This document shows positions 11,122 to 20,248 of a DNA stretch of 22,500 nucleotides, piece by piece; within the stretch, counting starts at the first letter, position 1, and each line of letters opens with the position of its first letter. This stretch comes from Bigelowiella natans CCMP2755 (taxonomy: Eukaryota > Cercozoa > Chlorarachniophyceae): assembly GCA_000320545.1 (NCBI GenBank), contig ADNK01002685.1, forward strand, positions 1 to 22,500, in the 5' to 3' direction. The position numbers and the translations under genes are program-made. The notes below the pieces were generated by a model. It ran no database searches. It worked only from the letters and a program-made list of their open reading frames with translations, and was not told where the DNA came from.

Positions 11122-11658
11122 TAGCAATGGTTAGCAGTGCGCAGTGCGTCTAGCCATTTCATCGCAACATTCCCACATTGTGTGCATCTGCAAAGCCTAT
11201 CGTAGTGCTTTCCCGGCGGATCGCAACACCACAACGCCGCCAAAGTTCGGTGGTAATATTAATCGCAATGTAGCCACGCGCGCGCACCGTACCATAGCTG
11301 TGACGCGATGCGATCGATACATGCGTGTGTGTGTGTGTGTGGACGAGCGCAATCAATTGCGATTACATGTACTTTCCCTCAATTTTTGTAGTAATAGAAG
11401 AGTAGCAAGCCAAACACAACTTCAAAGAATACACCGACGTGGATGCCATCTTACTAAAAATTGGTACATTGGGGACACAACATTCTTCATACATACGCTT
11501 CTCTACATACACCTAGAATATTTTTTCGAAGAACTTGAACTAATACAGTCACTTCCGTCACCGTTGGGCACTTTGTGCGGCCCCTGATAACTTAAGTTTC
11601 TCTTGAGAAAATAACGGGCGGAACGGACGTCATTTTGACGCCTTCCTAGACTCCCCTC

Positions 11659-12967
11659 TTACTGCTGATAATGATGCATATCTTGTTGTGGGACTTGCGG
11701 CACAGGTGGTACTGGAGGAATATCAGTTGCCTGATACTGCGGGGTAGGGTGGGCAAAGTATTTGGGGAGAAATTAATCATAATGATAGTCTATTTTTTTG
11801 ATACTGTTAAGTTGGCTACAAAATACAAACCTGATGGTGCTGCATTTCTTGCTGTTCGTAATCTAGTTCAGTTCTCTGTCTCTTTTGGGGAGGTCCTAGT
11901 TTATAGGTGGGGAAGCATTTGTTCAGTGCTGGGATTCCAAATTCTAATCGTCAGATAGAAGTACCTCCTTGAGGGATCACGCCCTCCTGAGCTGCGAGCT
12001 CGGCATAAAGTCTTTCACTTCGAATACGGTATGGACCTCGAGATTTCCCCTTTTAACCATAAAAATGAGAATACTACGCAATTTTCTAAGATATTAAATG
12101 GTTACTTTGTCTTTTCTTGTCTTGCGAGGTCGGCGAACTCCCATGATCGGGGCCTAATTAATGAGATGTAAATATATTTTTGGTCGACCTCTATCACTAT
12201 GATTTCCAAATGTTATATGCAAGTTGATTACCGATCCAGTAGTAGGCTGTGTCTGCCCTCCAGCACTAACGATCATTCGATAAATAGCACAAGTCAGATA
12301 ACAAGTTTAAAAAAAAAAAATCGTGTGACATTCTACCCTTGAAAGGCCATTTGCTGCAGCATGGGCATAGCACTTTGTAGCTGAGCAGCCATTCGCTGGA
12401 AGTATGCCCATTGGCTCATCGGATTGACTGTTGGGACAGCGACTCTAAAAGGTGTTCCTGGCTTCGCTCCCTCAGGAACTGTTACCTGGATTTCATTAAC
12501 AGTAATCAAATATTTGTTTTTTTTGCCGACCAAAGAATCCATCTCTCCACCCGATATCCTACAACCTGGTAGTAGACGCCGTTTGGAGCAGCGAACGTAA
12601 CCTTCTGGCCGGGCTTCGCATCAGCGGGGACATGGAGGAGCATGTGTTGGACACTCCCATTCTCCTTTGTATCGCCACCCGGTGTCTGCAACTGTTGCTG
12701 AGTTTGATCTTGTGGTTGCTCTGGAGGTGCATAAGGAGCTAGGGCCTGATCTTGCAAATGCTGCGGATCCTGCAACTGTTGCTGCTCGTGCTGAAGCTGC
12801 TGATCATGCTGGAGCTGCTGCTCGTGCTGCAGCTGTTGCTGTAATTGTTGCTGCTGTAACTGTTGCTGCTGTATTTGCTGCTGTTGTAGCTGCTGCTGCT
12901 CCATTTGTTGCTGCTCTAATTGTTGCTGTTCTTGCATTTGTTGCTCCTGCAATTGTTGTTGATCCAT
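11659..12967 (-). CDS. Gene B: Gln-rich protein with two VPxxxKPG repeats
   Basis: Seven minus-strand exons: 12967-12566, 12485-12337, 12265-12232, 12153-12106, 12049-11965, 11895-11831, 11736-11659. They give 861 nt, 286 residues, with all phases matching. Residues 1-72 or so are almost pure Gln with Glu, Leu, Met and His. Two related segments follow, VPADAKPGQKVTFAAPNG and VTVPEGAKPGTPFRVAVP. The second is completed only by removing the 80-nt intron 12486-12565, which restores YYQVTVPEG. Repeats of this VPxGxxPGxxFxVxVP type are common in algal and protist proteins; their biochemical role is not settled as far as I know. Next comes a basic tract (VRRPRKTRKDKGKSRGP), which could be a nuclear localisation signal, then YRIRSERLYAELAAQEGV, a second basic patch (PPQKRQRTEL), and a Gln/Pro/His tail ending MHHYQQ. 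There is no signal peptide. The composition suggests a nuclear or RNA/DNA-associated scaffold, but that is inference. It converges on gene A. Confidence 0.82.
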
Positions 12968-14202
12968 ATTTTCTATCTGAGTACTTGGTCCCTTAGTTTC
13001 GGAAGAATAAAGGAGCCCTGATGCTAAGATTAAACCTGATTACAGTTCCACAAATGTATTATTATCAGTACTGCACGAACAAATATCTGTTTTTTTATGT
13101 TTACTTGCACAAATAATCTTAAAAAAATCCACACTGCTCAACCTATATCTATTAGTCTATCTCTTGGGTTCCAAATACAATCGCTGCATCGACCCACCCC
13201 TCCGCTATCCGGAAAGACGGCAGGAAAAGGGGGAGGAAAGCGCGGGGGAAGAATGCAATAAGGACAAATTGAAAGGACTTCTCAAGTTATTTCATAGGGG
13301 GGGGTAATCTAAACTATGCTAAAACCACTGGATTTAGAACAAGACAAGATAATACGTGGGAAAGGGGGCGGGACTCTGGGCAACAACCTCTCTTCCTAAA
13401 CTTGGGCTTTTGGCTCCAAACTGATTCAAATCGATCTGTCGACAAATCAGCTTTCAGGTCTTCTCTTCGACACTGCTAATTCTTGCCCATGTCCAAACTA
13501 TGTACGCAAACAAATTAGTGACGACAATGAAAAAGGTTCCTGATGCTTGTTAAATGCGCCCTCTTTTCTGTTCTACAATTCCCATTTGCTGTGCGAGGAG
13601 CCGATTTATTTCAAAATATTAATTTAATTAAATTATTTTACCTTATTGCAGTATTATTTTTCATTTTTTAGGGATCATTTGAAGTCATTCCGGTCTGAAT
13701 TCGTAAAAGATTTACCCGGCATTTACATTGGATTTATCCCTGAGATATCAACTATAGCTTAAAATGCTATCCTTTTTGAGGATTTTGCTGTACTCGGAGT
13801 TCGGGTTTGGCTGTGTTAGTACCGAGGATTGCCATTTTCTACAGAATTATGCGAGAGACATGAAAGAGACATGTCATCCAAACCTCTCAAACAAGTCTAA
13901 AATATCTAGAGTAATAGTCGATTAAAAAAATAGAAAATCTTTCCTTTCTCCAACACAAAGCGACTGCAATAGAAATACGACTGAGATAGTCTTGCCCGTT
14001 AAATACTTGTATCAGATGTTAATTTTTTTTCTTTTTTTTTTTCCTGGTATGAATGTAGGACCAAAATGACTCATATCTCCCATTAGACATGTCGTTTATG
14101 CATTTAAAATGTATTCACATGGACCGATTAATAAATATTAGAAATTAAAAAGTGAAAGAACTCCCAGACCCGTAGAAATGTTTCGAGCCATCAAAAATAA
14201 AC

Positions 14203-14557
14203 GCGGCCGAGAAATTCGTTTCTCTCTCACGATTTTTTCGTGCCTCAGAGGAAGCGAAATATTTTAGTTAAATTCAACAAATTATTAATTTTATTTTTTA
14301 GCGAACTATAAAAGTTTTCAAAATGTTTGGTAACCGCGCTTTTAATTTGCCGTATTAATTCCCCGCCCGCGAAAATACTGTCATACTCTTTTTTTGACTT
14401 TTGTGTAATCTATAGTACCTTTTTTTCATCATTATTATCCCACTAAGCATCCCAATATATATAAATATAATGATATTTTTTACATTAATAGCAATATTAT
14501 CAACTTTTAATATCTTGATTTAGGGGAGGAAAATCTACCCACGTATTTCTCGGCCGC
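14203..14557. repeat. 13-bp inverted repeat pair, possible small element
   Basis: GCGGCCGAGAAAT at 14203-14215 is exactly complementary to ATTTCTCGGCCGC at 14545-14557. The 355-bp interval is AT-rich and non-coding. A TAAA occurs next to both ends, offset by one base on the left, so a tiny non-autonomous transposable element with a target duplication is possible but weakly supported. Confidence 0.35.
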
Positions 14558-14645
14558 TAAATTTCGTTATGCGACGTTTTAAAGTACCCCCTTAATTTAT
14601 CGCCTTGTTCCCGCCCATGAATGTGTATGACGACAACATACGATT

Positions 14646-14945
14646 TCAGGGCGCACGGGTATAATGAATATTGTTAAAATCCCCAGCGCGTTTCAGTAAA
14701 ACGTCAAAAGTCATCGACTCATTGATATAAAAATAACCATGATATCGGCTTAAGATATAATTGACAGAATTTATTTGAGTATTTGGAGAAACATAAACTA
14801 GCATGTCTAAACGACATGCAATATTTATTGACGTAGTATCTGAGTCATTTGAACGATTAGACGCACGAATACGAGTACGCCCCGGCAGGTCAGTACCACG
14901 CTTTTCAAGATTATTATTCGATCGTAAGTCCCCCCCCCCCTTCAT
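14646..14945 (-). other. Uncertain 99-codon open frame in AT-rich DNA
   Basis: A minus-strand frame open for 99 codons in DNA where stops should be common. Its codon choice leans to T-ending codons and to CGT for arginine (segments such as GRTRIRASN and SRYHGYFYINESMTFDVLL), unlike the mixed usage of the six genes here. No start context or splice partner is clear. It could be a remnant of inserted organellar, bacterial or viral DNA, or chance. The opposite strand also has a short open frame with a GTAAGT donor. Confidence 0.25.
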
Positions 14946-15060
14946 TCTCTCCTTCTGTGTATACTGCCGAACATTGACGTTTTAAATGTGTGCTCTCTGG
15001 TGGTTGCGCCTGTGTTTCGAAGTTGGTGGAAGAAATTGGACGCGACGACGTGTGAGTCGA

Positions 15061-16257
15061 ATGGCATTTCAGAGAGGCGGTTGGACGACGTGCTCAGCCG
15101 TCGTCGCTTTATTCCTCCTCCTCACCCATGTCACCGTTGATCTGACATCATTATCCTCCAGGTACAACGATTGAATGTGAGCTTGATAATATTATTCCAC
15201 TAATTCCCTTTCTACTTGGAGGAGGGGGCTATCGCTACGCCGCTGTGCAGCATCGTCATCATCGACGTTGCCGTCAGTTTCTTCCCCGCGTCCAACTCGG
15301 AGAAACATACTGGGGAAAGGAGTAGCCTTGGGAATTACTGCAGCTTCTCTACCAATATTTGGTGCGCTTTTAACTCTATGCCGTAGCCAATCATGGTCAT
15401 ATTGCGTGCTGCTGCTTTAAGGGTTGTTTGGTGTTATTGGTAGACACCAGCAAAGCTATCTGTGGCCGCAACGAATTTTGGGAATTTAATGTAATAATCA
15501 CTTCGGCAGTATACCATTTGAACATCGAAGCACGTGTGAGTTTATTTTACGTGCAAGCAAATTATGTAAATGACGACACTACTGGACCGCAGCCTGCAAC
15601 TTTACCCATCCTGGCGCCACACAACACAACTCATAGATTCAACGTTTGATTTCCAGGCTGCCTGGGATGAAAAATCATACAAAGTCTCCAGCCGCGGAGA
15701 AACAGACCGGTCGTGACTAGCATAGACGTTTGTAGTGGAATTATTCAGATGATGTAGAAGAAACTAATGGCGTCTCAACTTTTGATTTCGTCGGTCTGCG
15801 GTCTTCTATTATCTAATAGTCTATCCTCCTACCGTGTCGTTGGATCGAGGGAGAAGGTGATAGCTGGGCGAGGAGGGGGGTGAAAATTGATATTGTTACT
15901 GACATTAGGACAAATAGAAGTCGCCATGGTCACCTTCCTCCTCTTTTCCATCATTACCATGATTACTACCACCACCAACACCACTATAGCCATCATCATC
16001 AGAAGCAACAAAAACAACAAGAATACGTTCATTTGTAGCCATCACCATTATCACTCTGGTGTGTTTTGTAGGGCAATCGTTCGCCGTTGGTTGTGAACGT
16101 TCCCTACGGTACTCATTTGTTTATACCTACCATCTGCTGCCTACACGTGTTCCTAATAACTTCATAATATTAGTTTTTATCCCTATGCGACACACACTGA
16201 GACACACTGACACTGACACACTGACACTGACACACACACACACACACACACATATAT

Positions 16258-16291
<34 letters not shown>

Positions 16292-16328
16292 GTATAGAGA
16301 GAGAGAGGGGGGGGGGGGGGGGGGAGTT

Positions 16329-16378
<50 letters not shown>

Positions 16379-17903
16379 TGTAAACGTGTGTGTGTGATTT
16401 TGGTGATTATTAAAGGGCGCGACCAACGCGAATTGGCGCTTCTGGAGGCTGCCTCTCTGTCAAGCCGACGCGTGGTATTCTACCAGCCATCCCCGATCAC
16501 CGGTCAACTAACTTCGCAGAATAATCATCATCATTTCAAGAAACGATGCCTCATTACGTCGTAGAAAGCAGAGTTCGTCTCCAGCGCGAAAAGCCGTTCT
16601 TTTGTGATGTTGCGCATGGCGGTGTAGCTAGCCCTACGCACGCTGTGCATCGACGGACAATCTTAAAAAAACTGGCAATATTGATCGTTTCATATAACAA
16701 ATATTCATAGGAGGAGACGTCAGCAAACAGGCAGAGGACCTTCAAGGTCGCGTCCAAAGGATATGATTATGCACATTCCCATTACGAGGGGGAGGAGGGA
16801 GGGGAGAGGGAGGCAAAACTTAATTGTTTGGTTTTGGTGTAGCAGCATAGATTGAAATTCGTGTAGCATGTTGGAACTACAGCGAGTAATTACTCGCAAT
16901 TAATACTTGTTACTCCTACTATGCGTGCACGCGTGACGTTGGTACTTCGTGGCTGGCCACCTGTATATCACACTACTTAGCATTGGCACAGAAGCTCAAG
17001 CTCAAGCGAGTGCATCTGATGGGAGATATGCAAACATTGCCTCCTCTCACGCAAGCAATGGTGAAGATGCAGCAGCAGCAGAACGATGGCTCAAATGCGG
17101 GGGTCAGTGGCAGAGTTGGAGGTAAAAATGCAGTGGTATCCTGAGATTTGTTAATAATCACTTCGGCAGTATACCATTTGAACATCGAAGCACGTGTGAG
17201 TTTATTTTACGTCCAAGCAAATTAAGTAGTAATCGAGAGCTGAAATCCTGACTCTGACTGGTCCGTATTGATATACTGTAAATAACCGGAGGAAATCGCT
17301 GAAAGTTGTCGTTATTACTACAGTGATAATAGAATCGGCTATGGGCTGGGGAGACTCCCGTGATCCTCCGGAAATAGCCGATGGATTTCCTAGCAAGCCT
17401 GATGATGATAGCGCACCGCTGCTGCCTGTGTTGAGTGTCGGCTTTCCAGCTGCTCAATGCGACGACGATGAGACTGTGAGAGAGAGGTGCGAAAGGGTTC
17501 TTCGATGATTGTGATGATGTGATGATGATGCATTATGAGGAGGAGTTAGACAACGGTAAACAAGGGTTGTTTTTCAAGAGATACTGCGAAAATGTACTTC
17601 ATTTTAAATTTAGAATGGATAGGCTGCTTGCATGTCTCCCCCCCCCCCCCCTACACCCCTCCCTAACTAATAGCTTGCTAGATAGCTCAGCTGCTTTAAT
17701 ATTCCATTAATTTCGCGGTGCTAGTTTCTACTACCAGCAAGTAATTCGACTGCCACTACAACCATTGACAATACTGTTTCAAATTTCACAAAATTGAATG
17801 TAGGTACATAGAGCGGATATTTGAATTCATAGACCATCTCGACGGTGTCACGGATGTTCCAGCGGGACGCCAGCAATACAAAGCCAGTAGAGGCCTCGAA
17901 TGA
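15061..17903 (+). CDS. Gene E: protein with tripartite plastid/thylakoid leader, unknown mature domain
   Basis: Exons: 15061-15161, 15222-15361, 15444-15535, 15657-15709, 15820-15856, 16072-16108, 16416-16502, 16541-16621, 16711-16746, 16981-17121, 17324-17496, 17540-17593, 17814-17903. They total 1122 nt, 373 residues, with all phases matching. The last two joins are least certain. The leader has three parts: an ER signal (VVALFLLLTHVTV, about residues 14-26), a Ser/Thr/Arg/Pro-rich transit-like stretch (SSSSTLPSVSSPRPT), then a twin-arginine signal RRNILGKGVALGITAASLP at about residues 59-77. In plastid biology this order sends a protein through the ER and plastid envelopes into the thylakoid lumen. 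The mature part is charged, with a heptad-like segment (KQAEDLQALAQKLKLKRV) and an acidic Pro-rich C-terminal half; I recognise no family. ATG at 14986 is in frame but would push the signal peptide about 25 residues inward, so 15061 is preferred. Intron 7 (16503-16540) is only 38 nt and contains CTAAC. Confidence 0.72.
15492..15568 (+). repeat. Duplicated exon-intron junction, copy 1 (exon 3 of gene E)
   Basis: Seventy-seven bases, 75 identical to 17152-17228, in the same orientation. This copy spans the last 44 coding bases of gene E exon 3, its GTGAGT donor and the first 33 intron bases. Confidence 0.92.
16226..16376. repeat. Compound microsatellite (CA)n(TA)n(GA)n(G)n(TA)n
   Basis: Five arrays back to back in gene E intron 16109-16415, including a G-run of about 17 between two long TA arrays. 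Confidence 0.95.
17152..17228 (+). repeat. Duplicated exon-intron junction, copy 2 (inside intron 10 of gene E)
   Basis: Second copy of 15492-15568. It lies wholly inside intron 10 (17122-17323) and keeps the 44 exon-derived bases and the GTGAGT donor, but no clear acceptor precedes it. It looks like a partial exon duplication within the same gene. Confidence 0.92.
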
Positions 17904-18592
17904 TGACGGCCTGATGAATGTGATTTACGGTGCAAAAGACGTCTTTTGGTAAGACTGGAGATGATATTTGCTCGATCAATAACTGTCTCGGCATTAGGCG
18001 CGCGCTACAAGTGCAATGGCCAGCACAGCTCATGTTGCTTGCGCACGCACGCACTGCTGCTTGTTCAAGTTGCTTGCACTGCTGCATGGCACATCTGCAT
18101 GGTAGACATAGCTAAGCTCACATAGTTTGTGCTACGCATCACCATTTCATGCACCTCTTGTCACAATGCATGATGTCGCATTGGCTCACATGACGTAAGT
18201 CGCATTGTAGGCACAAGAAGCACAACACAGCATGCATTCTCACATCGCAGCAAATGAGAATGCGCGACAAGCCGTACATGAAGATTTGAACGCAGCACAC
18301 ATGTGTCGATCTATTAGCACAGCTCAAGGACACAAACGGGCATGCATTGACTAAGCGCTACAAATGAGCATCATGGCTAGGACTAGAGGATGCTATATGT
18401 TATGTTGTCTGCTGGCTAGCCGTGCGTGACGACTGCTCTCACGCTTACACAGCGCAATGATGATGACGCATCTCATCGTGCTAATTGACTTCTTTGTATT
18501 TTATTTTGGTCGTTCTTCGTCTTTTTTTAATAATTTTATCATCATTGCTGTGGCTATAGGTAGCCAGTTGATTAAATTTCCGGGGAACCTTT
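17904..18592. other. Convergent spacer between genes E and C, TGCA/CATG-rich
   Basis: No exon is supported here. The stretch 17,990-18,430 is rich in TGCA, GCAT, CATG and GCAC words. Clear symmetric elements are a 16-bp perfect palindrome (CAAAAGACGTCTTTTG, 17933-17948), a 9-bp hairpin GCATTCTCA/TGAGAATGC (18234-18242 and 18255-18263), and ACACATGTGT near 18,298. Confidence 0.55.
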
Positions 18593-19546
18593 TCATTTCG
18601 TATTTGCTGCAACCTCTGCGCAGCTTTCGTCAATCACAAGTTCTCCATCGATAAAACATGTGAACTCGGCACGAAGTGCCAAAGCTTTCGAAAGATCATA
18701 GCATTGCTGCAAGGCTTTGTAGTCTTGCAAATAAAGGGTATCGAGCCTGTCAACGTAGAACAAGATTGACTTTCTACACTCGCGCCCAAACAAAAATTGC
18801 GTGCTAGCCAACACACCACAGAAATGAAATAACAACACTCTACCTATTAGTTTATTGCATTAAATATTGTTCTGCTCAAGGATGGCATGCATTATTCACA
18901 ACAACCTATTGCAAGCGACGTAGTTTTTCCGGACCAGGACGACTGGGAAGAGCGCGAACGAGTCATCATACTCAACCGAACTACTGGCGATAGCTTTGTC
19001 GTAAAACGGCCCCCACCTTCGCAAAGACACGCGGCAGCAAAAGCAGTGTACGAATGATTACAATAGAAGATGCCTGCATTTCTCTGCTCTGTATTCCATT
19101 TGTTTTATCCGCTCGTAAAATCTCGCTGTGCAGGTGCGACAACTCACCCCCAACAGCACAGCTCATCCTCACAGTTTTCCCAACGAGTGAGCATCTCGAA
19201 GTATCTAACCAATGAAAGCACAGCAGCAGCGCACCCATTACATTTGTCGTGATTTGGCCGACTAGCATGTGCAGAAACCGGCATTATTACTCGTCGCAGG
19301 AAGGTCGCGCACAGGCTGCAGCCCAGTCGTTCATGTTTTGCTGCCTGATAAAGCTGGAAGGTGGCGTGATGAAGTAGGATTTCCCACTTCCCCATCCTTG
19401 ACGTACAGCGCTTTCTAGCTCACTCACGTCCGCACGCTAAGAATTATAACGTTCAAAGATTTACATCGCAATGTGAGCACAATTCTTTATTTGTGGTTCT
19501 GTGTCGTAGCCATTGCAGGACAGAAAACACCGTTGTTTGTAGGCAC

Positions 19547-19579
<33 letters not shown>

Positions 19580-20203
19580 CATCAACCCTAAGAAAAGCAA
19601 AGTCCGGCCGCACACGTATAACAGCGTCAAACTGCCACCCAGATTCATCCTCAAAATGTTTCATTTCCCTGAAACACAAGATGGAATAGCTCAGCAAGAA
19701 ATCATGGCGGTATCAATAGCCTCTTGCTTTCTTGCTTTCTTAAGAATCTTGATGTGCACGTTACGGCTATTCTTTCATCTCCAAACTAATACTAAGACAT
19801 GTTAATTCATCATTGCCTGACATCATCGGCTATCATCATTGCCGTCAGATTACCTATACGATTCACGTACACGCCACCAGGTTCCCCAAAACCTATCCAG
19901 CTGATCGAGATGATGCACCTTTGTCTATACGATCGTTCCCGTGCGTGGGCAAGTATGCAATTCCCCCAACCAAATATTAAACACGCAAATAATTAAAAAG
20001 CGAATGCGAGGGAGCTGGGGAGAGTTCATCAGTTAAAGGTTAGTTCCGTATTCTTTGTGTTTACATTCTCATAGCCATCGCATCGTGTGTAGTTTCTGGG
20101 ATAAGGCGGGGGATTCTTCAAAGATACACGGGTTTCCAAGTGCCATTCATCCTTTAACCAGTGCTCAATATCGGCTGCTGTTGTGTATCTACTCCAACAC
20201 ACA

Positions 20204-20248
<45 letters not shown>

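Larger units (their letters stand above)
10304..11658. other. Convergent spacer with palindrome-rich island
   Basis: This is the space between the stop codons of gene A (plus) and gene B (minus). No coding exon is supported. From about 10,600 to 11,155 the DNA is unusually dense in CTAG, GCTAGC, TGCA, CATG and ATGCAT words and contains long perfect palindromes. The right part (11,160-11,658) is more ordinary, with a short (GT)n at 11323-11340 and CGCAAT/ATTGCG arms near 11349. Confidence 0.6.
12968..15060. promoter_or_regulatory. AT-rich divergent spacer between genes B and E
   Basis: About 2.1 kb between two divergent start codons. The stretch 13,020-14,640 is AT-rich with many T-runs and has no supported exon. 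E2F-like words (CCCGCCCGCGAAAA near 14,361 and TTCCCGCCC near 14,609) are visible but unproven. It contains a 13-bp inverted repeat (14203/14545), a small hairpin at 14801-14819 and an uncertain open frame at 14646-14945. Confidence 0.5.

Noticed and set aside
11944-11964. A 21-nt intron in gene B
   Set aside because: It would keep phase, but a 69-nt intron (11896-11964) with a better pyrimidine tract also keeps phase and fits the other introns of this gene.
12333-12542. Gene B ending at the TAG at 12333
   Set aside because: A GTAGAATG donor overlaps that stop, and five further exons continue in phase to a Gln/Pro-rich C-terminus ending at 11659.
12667-12996. Ala-rich open frame on the plus strand
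   Set aside because: It is the antisense shadow of the Gln-rich first exon of gene B.
14803-14985. Plus-strand frame containing RLDARIRVRP as a second copy of the gene C RVRPD motif
   Set aside because: The resemblance is a short arginine-rich coincidence; no surrounding glycosyltransferase-like sequence follows.
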